DNA of 64,000 nucleotides from JBFMDN01 sp040753915 (lineage in GTDB: Bacteria; Desulfobacterota; Desulfomonilia; Desulfomonilales; Desulfomonilaceae), in contig JBFMDN010000025.1 in NCBI GenBank assembly GCA_040753915.1, forward strand, positions 1 to 64,000. Reading direction: 5' to 3'. The translations under genes and the position numbers were made by a program. The notes beneath the pieces are model-generated. The model did no database searches. It saw only the letters and a list, made by a program, of their open reading frames with translations, and had not been told where the DNA came from. This document shows, piece by piece, positions 7,496 through 16,794 of the stretch (within the stretch, counting starts at the first letter, position 1; the number at the start of each line of letters is the position of its first letter).

Positions 7496-9670
7496 TCATT
7501 CACTATCGAGCACCTGTCGCACTACCTGCAACAATTCCTTGGACTTGAAGGGTTTGGTGATTGTCGCCTTGGCATGCGTATCAAAAAATCCTCTCGTCTC
7601 CGGATCCATGGGTAATCCACTGGCAATAATTGCTTTCAGGTTGGGGCTAATTGCGAGAAGCTCCTCGAGACACTGCTTGCCGCCCATCTCCGGCATTATC
7701 AGGTCCAATATCACGAGCGAAATCCTATCCTTCTCCTTGCGGAAAACCTCCACCCCTTCTCGACCGTTTGCGGCATCAAGCACTGTATACCCCCCCAAGC
7801 TCAGCAACTCCTTTGCCCAGGTCCTGACCAATTCCTCGTCGTCGACAAAGAGAATTGTCTCCGTCCCGAAGGCAGGCATTTCACTCGTTGTGTCCAATGG
7901 CCATCCAGCCTGCTTCTCCGTGGCCGGAAAGTAGATCCTGAAGGTCGTGCCCTTGCCTCGATGGCTGTCACAGGTGATGTGTCCGGCATGCATCTTGACG
8001 AGCCCGAAGACTGACGAAAGTCCCAGACCTGTGCCTTGCCCTGGCTTCTTAGTAGAGAAGAAGGGCTCGAAAATATGCTCCAAGACATCCCTATCCATAC
8101 CGTGACCTGTATCCGAGATGCTGAGACAGACGTAATCACCGGGTTGTACCTCCGGATATTTCCGGCAGTACGTTTCATCCAGTGAAACGTTTAGAGTGCC
8201 GATTACCAGTTTCCCTCCTTCGGGCATAGCGTCTTTTGCATTAACAGCGAGGTTGAGGATTATCTGTTCCACTTGAATCGGATCCGCATGTATCAGTCGG
8301 AGACCTTCTTCCAAATTGAGGGCTATACTGATCATTTTGGGGAGCGTTCTCCCCAGCAGTCGAGCAGCTTTTTCCACTTCATGGTTGAGATCCAGAGGAC
8401 GGGGATTGCTCTCAACTCTACGACTGAACGTGAGCACCTGCTTTACCAGCTCCGATCCCCTCCGGCTTGCCTCACGTATGGCTCGCATCGCCTGATAGTT
8501 TGGTGAATCCTTGTCCAGCCTCAGCATCACCAGGTCGGCGTAACCAAAGATAATTTGCAGCAAGTTGTTAAAGTCGTGGGCAACACCCCCTGCGAGAGTG
8601 CCGAGCGCCTCCATTTTTTGGGCCTCTCTCAATTGTTTTTCAAGGAGCAGCTCGTGGGTAACGTCTCGAATTGTCGAAATCGCCACAGGCCCCCAAGAAG
8701 CGTCTTCCGTGACCACTGAATCTACCAGGGCCTGTATTACGGACGCGTCTTTCCTAACATATTGATATGGCACGTCATGTGCCTCTCCCTTGGTCCACAG
8801 GTCCGGAAAGCTTTGGCGAAATCTGTCCCGACTTTCCTCAGTTAAGAATACATCGATGACATTGCCGACAATTTCATCAGGGGAATAGCCCATGTGCCGT
8901 ATCCACTTGGCGTTCACACTCCGAATTCTGCCTTCCAAATCAAGGGCATGCATCATCATGGGTGCGTGGTCGTAAAGCTGCCTGAATCTTGCCTCACTTT
9001 GCTGGAGCGCGGCCTGATATTCCTGGTTGAGGATCATCTGCTCTTTTTCTCGCGTAAGATCCTCCAAGAGAACCAGTATGAGGCGCTCATTGGCTATCCT
9101 GATGGACCTCAGTGTCAGACGTCCCCACACTATTGTCTCGCAGACCTTCAGTACCGCGCGAAATACCCTGGACTTCCTATCAGAAAACACTGCTTCAATG
9201 ACAGATTGAGCCTTCTGAGCGACCGATTGAACTGGGAATAGCGAGGGGTAAGGAGCTCCCAGAATTCGCTCATAATCAGGCGAAATCCTTGAAAAGGCTT
9301 CGTTCGCGACCGCAATACGGAGGTCGTGCTCCACGAGCAACGCAGCGATGGGCAATGCTTGGATCACCTTGCCGAACGTAGTCTTCCAGATCTTTCCCCC
9401 GATGTCGAAGCTGCCAGAGGCTGTTATCTCTTTGGTAAAGAGACCGTTTAAATCTATTGTTTCCGTGGATTCCCTGTTGCCTAACAGGTGCCTTGGGAGT
9501 GAAGGCTCTTCATGAACTGAGTCGGGGGAGATCTCCTCCAAAGGGCTTGTGCCGCAAATCCTCGGACCGTCGCGCCTGCCCACCCCCTCTGCCCTGAGAT
9601 CCTCGATTCGCCTTCGCAGTTTCTCCAGCTCGTCGCGGATCTGTTGCGATGTGTCGTCACGTTCAGGCAT
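7496..9670 (-). CDS. Hybrid sensor histidine kinase, PAS-PAS-HisKA-HATPase-REC
   Basis: A soluble 724-residue hybrid kinase with no transmembrane segment. In order: an N-terminal coiled coil (about 1-45), a PAS-like sensor related to that of the HD-GYP protein at 2342 (about 100-215), a second PAS domain (about 225-345), the dimerisation domain with phospho-acceptor His365 in GGVAHDFNN, an ATPase domain with NLAVNAKDAM, DTGHGM and GTGLGL, and a receiver domain with Asp656 in VILDLIMPEMGG. The open frame begins further upstream, but the ATG at 9670 directly follows a GGGGGGAC ribosome-binding site. No DNA-binding partner lies next to it, so its output is unknown. Confidence 0.93.
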   Translation of the reverse strand: MPERDDTSQQIRDELEKLRRRIEDLRAEGVGRRDGPRICGTSPLEEISPDSVHEEPSLPRHLLGNRESTETIDLNGLFTKEITASGSFDIGGKIWKTTFGKVIQALPIAALLVEHDLRIAVANEAFSRISPDYERILGAPYPSLFPVQSVAQKAQSVIEAVFSDRKSRVFRAVLKVCETIVWGRLTLRSIRIANERLILVLLEDLTREKEQMILNQEYQAALQQSEARFRQLYDHAPMMMHALDLEGRIRSVNAKWIRHMGYSPDEIVGNVIDVFLTEESRDRFRQSFPDLWTKGEAHDVPYQYVRKDASVIQALVDSVVTEDASWGPVAISTIRDVTHELLLEKQLREAQKMEALGTLAGGVAHDFNNLLQIIFGYADLVMLRLDKDSPNYQAMRAIREASRRGSELVKQVLTFSRRVESNPRPLDLNHEVEKAARLLGRTLPKMISIALNLEEGLRLIHADPIQVEQIILNLAVNAKDAMPEGGKLVIGTLNVSLDETYCRKYPEVQPGDYVCLSISDTGHGMDRDVLEHIFEPFFSTKKPGQGTGLGLSSVFGLVKMHAGHITCDSHRGKGTTFRIYFPATEKQAGWPLDTTSEMPAFGTETILFVDDEELVRTWAKELLSLGGYTVLDAANGREGVEVFRKEKDRISLVILDLIMPEMGGKQCLEELLAISPNLKAIIASGLPMDPETRGFFDTHAKATITKPFKSKELLQVVRQVLDSE

Positions 9671-9981
9671 GTCCCCCCCTGTTCCACATATATAAAGCAG
9701 TCGTGTCAATCCTTGGCACGGGCGAGCCAAAATTCTCAACACCCAGTTGCCGTCGCCGAAGGTAGGAGAGGCTGTGTGAGCGGGTCCGACCGGGGATTCC
9801 CAATCCTCAGACCGGTCACCGGATCCCTATTCGGCTTTGACCACGTGCCCGTTTACTTCTCCAAAAACCAGGGGACGTCGGTCAAATGGCTGACCACCCG
9901 ATCTTACTCCGTTTTTGAGCGTATATTACCTCAGGTCCCCGGTCAAGAACTATCTTCGCAAGGGTTTCTCGCTGACTTTCT

Positions 9982-10010
9982 TTGACGCGGCCCTAAGATG
10001 TGGGTATTAT
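9982..10010 (+). promoter_or_regulatory. Sigma70-type promoter, orphan
   Basis: TTGACG at 9982-9987, a 17-base spacer and TATTAT at 10005-10010 match the bacterial housekeeping promoter well. Transcription would begin near 10017 on the plus strand. The only downstream candidate before the repeat element is the small ORF at 10224, which would have an untranslated leader of about 205 bases. Confidence 0.5.
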
Positions 10011-10223
10011 CGGTGTGAGGTACTGCGTCATTGGCCGGTAGACACCTCGTTTCCAGTCGTCCAATGGTTCTGACTAAAGAGCCGCGTGAGACCAATGTGA
10101 TTCCACCTCAGGGGGAAGAATCCTTGTGTGCCAAGAGCAACTCTTGTTTGCCGAAAACCTGGCCAAGGCTCGCAGAGCCTCTGATATGAGATTGTGAGTA
10201 AAGTTGTCTGGGGGGAACAACCC

Positions 10224-10415
10224 ATGCGGACAGCCGCAGCGACTCGGGTCGATCCCATCCCAATGGGCATCAATCTTGGGGAAGAGATCCGGCAAATTGC
10301 AGGTAGCAGGAAATGCCTTGAGGGACTTTTCATGATCAGCCCGCGGGGCACAGTAGTAGTCTCAAATGCACATTCCTCAGTACAGCATTTCATGAATGCG
10401 GTAACAGATTCCTGA
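10224..10415 (+). CDS. Possible small protein (63 aa)
   Basis: A short frame from ATG 10224, preceded by the purine-rich CTGGGGGGAACAACCC, which serves as a plausible ribosome-binding site. It encodes MRTAAATRVDPIPMGINLGE and about 43 more residues, ending in HFMNAVTDS. No homology, signal peptide or membrane segment is recognised. Support comes from the ribosome-binding site and the well-formed promoter at 9982, not from the protein sequence, which could be chance. Confidence 0.27.
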   Translation: MRTAAATRVDPIPMGINLGEEIRQIAGSRKCLEGLFMISPRGTVVVSNAHSSVQHFMNAVTDS

Positions 10416-10530
10416 CCGGCACCGCCCCTCTGAGGCCCCCCTCAACGGCGGGAAGGACTCCCTGGCGGTCAACGGGGACGGTTGGAGTGGGGTCTCCTGA
10501 TTTGGTACCGAACCTACGAAAGGGAGCACT

Positions 10531-10910
10531 GAGTACAGGATTTCATAAGTACGGTTACGTATCTCAAAGTTGTTGAAAAGGAATGATGTGATCAGTGACT
10601 GCTTCATGCCCTGAAGGGGCATACCATGAGTAGCCGTGGGTTTTAACCCACGGGAATGAGGGAACAAAAAAGCGAGGACCCTGCAGGGGTCCCCCATTGA
10701 AATGTGCGAAAGCCAAGGCTCATGCATGATCGATGACTATATCAGGCGAGGAGAAGGCTCTTGGTCGACCCTTTCAGGGTCGGTTGGTGGTTGTGACGCG
10801 CCGAATCCCGCGTCTCGCGGGACTACTGTAGGTGCGCTCGTTCAGAGCGCAAATCCCCGACTGAGTTGTGGCAGAATACGTGGCCGTAACTTTGAAATCC
10901 TCTACTTAGG
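10531..10910. repeat. Palindrome-rich repeat element with inverted ends
   Basis: A 380-bp non-coding element. Its left end (10531-10560, minus strand) and right end (10879-10910, plus strand) are inverted copies of one sequence, CGTNNCCGTAAC or TAC followed by TNTGAAATCCTNTACT. Between them are several perfect or near-perfect palindromes: CCGTGGGTTTTAACCCACGG near 10633, GACCCTGCAGGGGTC near 10678, CGACCCTTTCAGGGTCG near 10767, TCCCGCGTCTCGCGGGA near 10806 and GCGCTCGTTCAGAGCGC near 10833. This layout resembles the REP or MITE-like mobile palindromes of environmental bacteria. It lies directly before the kinase gene at 10950. Confidence 0.68.
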
Positions 10911-10949
10911 AGCATGGGCAAGCCTACCTGCCAACCAAGGACGACCAGT

Positions 10950-13900
10950 ATGAGTGACGGCTCACGCCTGCATCAGAAGAAATGGCCGTGGATTGCGTTG
11001 TTTTTCGTCATGGCCGCAGCCTTTCTGGCCCTGGGATATGTGTACTACCTGGGCCAGATACGGGCAGCGAGCACGCATGAATATGAAAAGCTCCACGCCA
11101 TTGCAGAGCTCAAGACCAAGCAGATTCAAGAATGGAGACGGGAACGGATGGCCGTTCTCCAGTTGCTGGCTCAAAGCCCCTACTTTGCTGCTGCCGTCCA
11201 AGAATTTGCTCTCCGTCCTGATGCGAAGGACTTGGAATCTCGTCTTCGCCAGCGGTTGATGACGGTCACACATGATCGCCGGTACCAGGATGCACTCCTG
11301 GTAGGTTTGGATGGGGAGATTCTGGTTTCTGCCGAGGGGGGGTGTCAGGAGCTCGACCCTTCCACGGGACAGACGGTGAAGGACGCACTGAGCAGTCGCC
11401 GTACCCTCGTTGGTGACTTCTATCGTTGCTCCATCGACGGCAAGATCCGTATTGACGCGGTAGCCCCAATTCTCGGCGAAGGAGACCGGCCCGTGGCGGT
11501 GCTGGTATTCCGGCTGGACCCTGAGGCCGATCTGTACCCCTTGCTTCTGTCGTGGCCCATTCCCAGTCGAACCGCGGAGACCGCACTTGTAAGGAAGGAC
11601 GGAGATCATGTTCTCTTCCTCAATGAGCTGCGGCACCGTCCTGGTAGTGCTCTGAAACTCAGAGAGCCTTTGACGAACTCGGATCTCCCATCGGTCAGGG
11701 CTGTCCTCGGCAAGCACGAGCACTTCGAAGGCAAGGACTACCGGGGTGTTGAAGTGCTTGCAGGTGTATTCCCGATTCTTGATACCCCATGGTTCATGGT
11801 GGCCAAGGTCGATAAGGAGGAGATGCTGGATGAGGTACATCGGGAGGCCTGGCTCATTTCCCTTCTGGTAGTGATGCTCATCATTCTCGCCGGAGTAGGT
11901 ACCGGCCTGGTTTTTGTCTCCCGTCAGAGACTTCTGTACGCGAATCTGTACCGGGTCGAGAAAGAGCGGAGCGAGACGCAAGAGGAACTGAGAGCTACGC
12001 TATATAGCATTGGCGATGCGGTAATCACGACCGACACCGGGGGGCTGGTCCGACATATGAACCGCGTCGCGGAGAGGCTCACAGGCTGGAGCGAAGCTGA
12101 TGCGGCGGGTTGCCCCCTTCATGAAGTGTTTCACATTGTGAACGAGAAGACTCGCGAGGAAGTCGAAAACCCAGTGCAGAGGGTGTTGCGCGACGGGATT
12201 GTTGTTGGGCTCGCCAACCATACCGTTCTCATTGCCAAGGATGGAACGCAACATGCCATTGCGGACAGCGGAGCCCCGATTCGTGGGGCTGACGGGTCCG
12301 TTCTCGGAGTGGTTCTCGTCTTCGCAGATATCACCGAGCAACGGGGTATGGAAGAAGAGCTTCGGAACAGTGAGGAGAAATATCGGACGTTATTTGAAAG
12401 CGGCACTGAAGGATTCTTTATCCTGTCAGACGTGTTTGAAGACTGCAACGAACAGGCCTGCCGCCTCTGGGCGTGCACCAAAGAAGATATAATCGGCCAT
12501 TCTCCTTCCGAATTCTCTCCACAGTTTCAACCTGATGGAAGGAGCTCGGAGGAGGCTGGGCGCGGCTATATGGAAGCGGCAATGGGAGGCGCCCCGCAGC
12601 GGTTTTATTGGAAGCATCTGCGCAAGGATGGTGTGCTCATCGATACGGAGATATCGTTGAAAGCGTTGAACTTGGGGCGCCGTCGGGTGCTCCTGGCCAC
12701 CCTGTCCGACATCACGGAGCGCAAGCGGGCCGAGGCAGCAATTTTGCGAGCAAAAAACGAGTGGGAGCGAACATTCGATGCAGTGCCCGAGCTGATATGC
12801 ATATTGGACAACAACTTCAGGATCGTGCGTCTGAATAGGGCTATGGCAGAGGCACTGGATCTTTCCCCGCAAGAAATGGTCGGGAAGACGTGCTACAAAG
12901 AGATCCATAGAACGGATAGCCCCCCGCATTTCTGCCCTCACCTCAAGCTGTTGAAGGATGGCAAAGAGCACAGCATAGAGATCTACGACGAGGCGCTTGG
13001 CGGTCACTTCTATGTAACGGTCTCCCCGCTGCACGATGCAGAGGGTCGTCTGGAGGGATGTGTACACGTTGCACGCAATATATCCGACCAAAAAGCTTTG
13101 GAGAAAACGCTGCGCGAGAGTGAGGAAAAGTATCGAACCGTTGTTCAGGAAAGCTTCGACGGCATTTTTGTTCAAAAGGGCACTGTTATCACATTTGCCA
13201 ATACCCGCTTGCACGAGATGCTCGGTTACGGCTTGGGGGAATTGGAAGGACTGGATCATTGGTTGATCTACCACCCTGATGACCATGATACGGTCCGTTC
13301 GAGAGGACAAGCCCGCCTCCGGGGAGAGTGGGCTCCACCTCGGTACGAGGTGCGTTTACTTCGAAAGGACGGGACTTCGTTTCCAGGAGAAATCAGTGCA
13401 AAGGTCACCCTGTTTGACAAAGAACCGGGTATACAGGTCTGGATCAGAGACCTCACTGAGTCCAAACGTCTTCAAGAGCAACTCATCCAGGCTCAGAAGA
13501 TGGAAGCAATCGGGATCCTCGCCGGGGGCATCGCGCACGATTTCAATAACCTCCTCCAGGTAGTGCTGGGGTATTCGGAACTTTTGTTGGCCGACAAACA
13601 GGGTGACGATCACGAGACCGCAGACCTCCTGAAGATATTTCAAGCGGCAAGGAGCGGGGCCGAGCTCGTCCAGCGGCTGCTCATGTTCAGCAGGAAATCC
13701 GAATCCAAGCCTGTCCCCATGAATCTCAACCAAAAGATAATCCAGGTTGAGAAGCTCCTGCGGCGTACTATCCCCCGGATGATCGATATTCATCTCGATC
13801 TCTCACCAGATCTGCCGGAGATCTATGCAGACCCTTCCCAAGTGGAGCAAGTGCTCATGAATCTGGCCGTGAATGCCCATGACGCTATGGCGGAGGGCGG

Positions 13901-14633
13901 TACGCTCACTGTAAGAACGGCAACGGAAACATTTGATGAGGAGTGTTCCTGGCTCCACGTTGAAGCTGGCCCAGGCACATATGTTCTGCTTGAAGTCTCG
14001 GACACCGGGCATGGGATGGATAAGGACACCATTGAATATATTTTCGATCCGTTCTTCACTACTAAGGAGATGGGGCGAGGTACAGGCCTAGGTCTCGCGA
14101 TGGTGCACGGAATAGTGAAACAGCACAACGGTTACATCACCGTGTACAGCGAGGTCGGGAAAGGAACCTCATTTAGAGTCTACCTTCCTGCCATGGAAAC
14201 AGAAGTGGACACGGATGTGGAAACCTCATCCGAGATGCTGGCGTTTGGTACGGAGACCATCCTGGTGGTGGACGATGAGAAATTCGTCAGGGACTTGGGC
14301 ACCAGAATTCTCGCCAAGCACGGATATACCGTTCTCCAGGCAGGAAACGGTAGAGAGGGGCTCGATCTCTTCAAGAGCGAGCTTTCGCGGATATCCTTGG
14401 TGATTCTTGACCTGATCATGCCTGAGATGGGCGGCAGGGAATGTTTTAGAGAGCTCCTGAAAATAGATCCGAACGTCAAAGTCGTGGTGGCCAGTGGGTA
14501 TTCGGCTGATGCGTCGGTAAGAGAAATGATTCAAATGGGCGCAAAGGGTTTCGTAAGCAAGCCTTTCAGGATGAAGGAGATCCTGCGAACCGTTCGTCGA
14601 GCTCTGGACGAATGCGGAGACTGTGGACATTGA
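10950..14633 (+). CDS. Membrane-bound hybrid sensor histidine kinase with Cache-like and four PAS domains
   Basis: About 1227 residues. Transmembrane helix 1 (about 13-33) and helix 2 (about 300-325) flank an extracytoplasmic Cache-like sensor. Four PAS domains follow (about 347-465, 472-590, 600-715 and 720-840). The third carries a CxxxIHxxxxPPxxCPHLK segment, a cysteine-rich variant seen in some redox-type PAS domains. Then come HisKA with His in GGIAHDFNN (near 862), the ATPase (DTGHGM, GTGLGLAMVHG) and a receiver domain with Asp1154 in VILDLIMPEMGG. The ATG at 10950 has AAGGA eight bases upstream and is preferred over the in-frame ATG at 10914, which lies next to the repeat end. The kinase and receiver parts are clearly paralogous to the 7496-9670 kinase. 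Confidence 0.93.
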   Translation: MSDGSRLHQKKWPWIALFFVMAAAFLALGYVYYLGQIRAASTHEYEKLHAIAELKTKQIQEWRRERMAVLQLLAQSPYFAAAVQEFALRPDAKDLESRLRQRLMTVTHDRRYQDALLVGLDGEILVSAEGGCQELDPSTGQTVKDALSSRRTLVGDFYRCSIDGKIRIDAVAPILGEGDRPVAVLVFRLDPEADLYPLLLSWPIPSRTAETALVRKDGDHVLFLNELRHRPGSALKLREPLTNSDLPSVRAVLGKHEHFEGKDYRGVEVLAGVFPILDTPWFMVAKVDKEEMLDEVHREAWLISLLVVMLIILAGVGTGLVFVSRQRLLYANLYRVEKERSETQEELRATLYSIGDAVITTDTGGLVRHMNRVAERLTGWSEADAAGCPLHEVFHIVNEKTREEVENPVQRVLRDGIVVGLANHTVLIAKDGTQHAIADSGAPIRGADGSVLGVVLVFADITEQRGMEEELRNSEEKYRTLFESGTEGFFILSDVFEDCNEQACRLWACTKEDIIGHSPSEFSPQFQPDGRSSEEAGRGYMEAAMGGAPQRFYWKHLRKDGVLIDTEISLKALNLGRRRVLLATLSDITERKRAEAAILRAKNEWERTFDAVPELICILDNNFRIVRLNRAMAEALDLSPQEMVGKTCYKEIHRTDSPPHFCPHLKLLKDGKEHSIEIYDEALGGHFYVTVSPLHDAEGRLEGCVHVARNISDQKALEKTLRESEEKYRTVVQESFDGIFVQKGTVITFANTRLHEMLGYGLGELEGLDHWLIYHPDDHDTVRSRGQARLRGEWAPPRYEVRLLRKDGTSFPGEISAKVTLFDKEPGIQVWIRDLTESKRLQEQLIQAQKMEAIGILAGGIAHDFNNLLQVVLGYSELLLADKQGDDHETADLLKIFQAARSGAELVQRLLMFSRKSESKPVPMNLNQKIIQVEKLLRRTIPRMIDIHLDLSPDLPEIYADPSQVEQVLMNLAVNAHDAMAEGGTLTVRTATETFDEECSWLHVEAGPGTYVLLEVSDTGHGMDKDTIEYIFDPFFTTKEMGRGTGLGLAMVHGIVKQHNGYITVYSEVGKGTSFRVYLPAMETEVDTDVETSSEMLAFGTETILVVDDEKFVRDLGTRILAKHGYTVLQAGNGREGLDLFKSELSRISLVILDLIMPEMGGRECFRELLKIDPNVKVVVASGYSADASVREMIQMGAKGFVSKPFRMKEILRTVRRALDECGDCGH

Positions 14634-14748
14634 CCCTGTAAGCATTCACTTATGCGCGGCGGACGGAACAAAATCGTCAATGATTTCTGCTAATCGATCC
14701 TCTCCTCCCGCTCAAGAGTGAATGCTTGCTGCCCCTTTCATTTTTGTA

Positions 14749-14777
14749 TTGACGAAGAGGCACGTCTGGGATAACAT
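14749..14777 (+). promoter_or_regulatory. Sigma70-type promoter upstream of rpsU
   Basis: TTGACG at 14749-14754, a 17-base spacer and TAACAT at 14772-14777. Transcription would start near 14784, leaving about 320 untranslated bases before rpsU at 15103, or producing a separate small RNA. Confidence 0.5.
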
Positions 14778-14783
14778 GGTGTA

Positions 14784-15102
14784 TTGGACCGCTGACGGCC
14801 CATGGCCCCCTGGACCGGAGGGGTGATGGCCGCCGCGGCAGCATCTTGCAGGGTTTCCACCGAGGTGACCGAGAGGTCCGGAAACACCTGAAAGAAGGGA
14901 TTTGATACTTCCAGCCTAACGTCAGCAATTCGTAATCTCAGCCGCACCAGAGTGCCCGCGCGCAAGCGTCGGGCGATTTTTATCTTATGTACATCGCCAT
15001 AGCGTAGGATTCGAGACGTGCGAATATGGTGGGAACCGTCTTCCCAGTCTCCGCATGATCGGTTCCATCGCGATGGGCATTAAGAAAAAGGGGTGATTTT
15101 GA
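14784..15102 (+). other. Structured leader or small-RNA candidate before rpsU
   Basis: No protein is visible in this stretch. It holds a strong hairpin at about 14796-14836, in which CGGCCCATGGCCCC pairs imperfectly with GGGGTGATGGCCG. A second structure near 14857-14892 has TTTCC pairing with GGAAA around an inner GACC-GAGA-GGTC stem with a GNRA-like loop. It does not match SRP RNA, 6S RNA, tmRNA or a riboswitch that I know. It may be the 5' leader of rpsU. Confidence 0.3.
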
Positions 15103-15303
15103 ATGCCGGGAGTTTATGTCAAGGAAGACGAGCCTTTTGAAAATGCACTGCGACGGTTCAAAAAGCAGGTCCAGAAATCCGGAGTCTTGACGGAAACGAA
15201 AAAGAGAAGGGCTTATGAGAAGCCCAGCGTGAAGCGCAAGAGAAAGGCCATGGCCGCTCGAAAGAGACTCTTGAAAAAGCTGAGACGGATGCGCCACAAA
15301 TAG
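15103..15303 (+). CDS. rpsU: 30S ribosomal protein S21
   Basis: A 66-residue, strongly basic protein typical of bacterial S21, with PFENALRRFKKQV near the N-terminus and a Lys/Arg-rich C-terminal tail (RKRKAMAARKRLLKKLRR). S21 belongs to the small ribosomal subunit and helps initiation on mRNAs. The ATG at 15103 follows AAAAAGGGGTGATTTTGA, a strong ribosome-binding site. It stands alone rather than with dnaG and rpoD as in enterobacteria. The promoter candidate at 14749 and its structured leader lie upstream. Confidence 0.95.
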   Translation: MPGVYVKEDEPFENALRRFKKQVQKSGVLTETKKRRAYEKPSVKRKRKAMAARKRLLKKLRRMRHK

Positions 15304-15358
15304 GGCCCGGGACAGGATTGGAAGCAAGCTGACGGCGAATCATTCATGAATTGTTGTC

Positions 15359-16783
15359 TTGGGAGTTGAAACTCGACGCCTTTTCCGGTATTGGCTTGTC
15401 ATTAGTAAAGAAACTCGGGGAGGACGGGTTCCCATTTCTCAAAAAGCTGCCCCAGATTTCGGTAGCCTGCGCGAAAGGTTGGAAGAGGGTCTCGGCCTGA
15501 CGATCCTCTTCTACGCTACAGCCGCTGTCCTGATTGTGGCCGCTGGCTGGAAAACCGGGTTCGTGCTTCGAGGGCTGGGGACTGCCGAGCTCATTGTGCT
15601 GTTGGCCGTGATCGTACCGGCAGCACTTCTGTTCACGGTTTCCCTCACCGGTCTCATCTGTTACTTCGTTTTCATCCCCTCCATAACACATGACGCGCAC
15701 CTCTTCACACGAGTCCATGGAAGTCATATCCTTCATCCTCTGACAACCTCCGTGGTCCTGGGATTGGCAGGGCTCTGTATTCTGGCCGGAGAGATGGTCA
15801 CGTGGGGGATTTGGCTGGGGTTGTTGGCAGTATACATCCTGCAAACGACCCTGATCGTTAATCGCGTCCGCCGCGAGCACCTGCTGAACGGCCTCGATGG
15901 AACCGCACAAGGGACCCTCTTTCTGCTTCTCCACCTGGTGCTGGGGACCGAGATCATTACCGTGGCAGCAGGCGCGAAACCTCTGGCACCCTGGCGCGTA
16001 AGAGATCTCCCGGAGGATACCTGGATCGTGGATGTGCGCACCAAGCCGGAATTCTACTGGAACCGGCTCACGGGGGCAGAAAGCTATCCATGGGGAGCAG
16101 GGGTTGCAGAAGCGGCTGCCCACAGGCCTAAGGACCGCCCCGTGCTTGTCACCTGCCTGTCGGGACACCGCTCGCCTACCGTGGCGGTAATGCTGAGAAA
16201 ACTGGGATTTCAGACAGTGTACAACCTTAACTGGGGCATCCTTTACCTTGTCCTTATCGAGAGAGGCAAGAAGGGTGAGGGACCATTCAGCCTCACGAGA
16301 CCTCGTCGGGACCCCCACCGGAGAGGCGAAGACGTCCGAGGTCTTACCATAGGGTACGTCGCCCTCCAGGCGCTCATTCTCATCCTCGCGCCAATAGAGC
16401 ATGGGTTCCGGAAGATACACGTATCTCAACTCCAGCAAATCCTGGGCTGGGTAGTCCTCCTGGCGGGATTAGCCGTGGCTTTGGCGAGCTATCGATCACT
16501 GGGGAAAAACTTTCGCGTGTACGCGGCCCCGAGGCGAAGCGGAACATTAGTGACTACCGGGATCTATCGTTGGTTGCGTCACCCCATGTACATAGGCGTA
16601 ATCATTCTCTTCGCCGGGTATATCATCTTGTGGGGAAGTCTCCTGAGCATTCCACTCTGGCTTGCATTTTCAGCCTTGTACGTCATCAAGACCGTCAAGG
16701 AAGAGGCGATCCTAGCAGGCCGATTCCCTGAATACGAGGATTATCGAGCGAGGACGTGGAAATTCATCCCGTATATCTGGTAA
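15359..16783 (+). CDS. Membrane protein: rhodanese domain fused to isoprenylcysteine-methyltransferase-like domain
   Basis: About 474 residues in three parts. Residues about 45-215 contain four or more transmembrane helices. A rhodanese domain (about 225-310) has DVRTKPEF and a candidate catalytic Cys in VTCLSGHRSP. Residues about 340-474 form a membrane methyltransferase-like domain of the ICMT/PEMT type, with GIYRWLRHPMYIG, a later paired Glu and EYEDYRARTWKFIPY. An in-frame stop at 15347 leaves TTG 15359 as the best start, though no good ribosome-binding site is visible. The substrate is unknown; prenylated proteins are not expected, so a lipid or a small thiol is possible. Confidence 0.78.
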   Translation: MGVETRRLFRYWLVISKETRGGRVPISQKAAPDFGSLRERLEEGLGLTILFYATAAVLIVAAGWKTGFVLRGLGTAELIVLLAVIVPAALLFTVSLTGLICYFVFIPSITHDAHLFTRVHGSHILHPLTTSVVLGLAGLCILAGEMVTWGIWLGLLAVYILQTTLIVNRVRREHLLNGLDGTAQGTLFLLLHLVLGTEIITVAAGAKPLAPWRVRDLPEDTWIVDVRTKPEFYWNRLTGAESYPWGAGVAEAAAHRPKDRPVLVTCLSGHRSPTVAVMLRKLGFQTVYNLNWGILYLVLIERGKKGEGPFSLTRPRRDPHRRGEDVRGLTIGYVALQALILILAPIEHGFRKIHVSQLQQILGWVVLLAGLAVALASYRSLGKNFRVYAAPRRSGTLVTTGIYRWLRHPMYIGVIILFAGYIILWGSLLSIPLWLAFSALYVIKTVKEEAILAGRFPEYEDYRARTWKFIPYIW

Positions 16784-16794
16784 CCCCAACCAGC

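Noticed and set aside
14784..15102. SRP, 6S or tmRNA gene upstream of rpsU
   Set aside because: GGTCCGGAA recalls SRP RNA, but the rest of the conserved hairpin is missing and no other RNA signature fits.
15344..16438. 364-residue minus-strand frame opposite the rhodanese-methyltransferase gene
   Set aside because: It has Cys-, His- and Gln-rich low-complexity composition and no ribosome-binding site, and the plus strand encodes clear domains.
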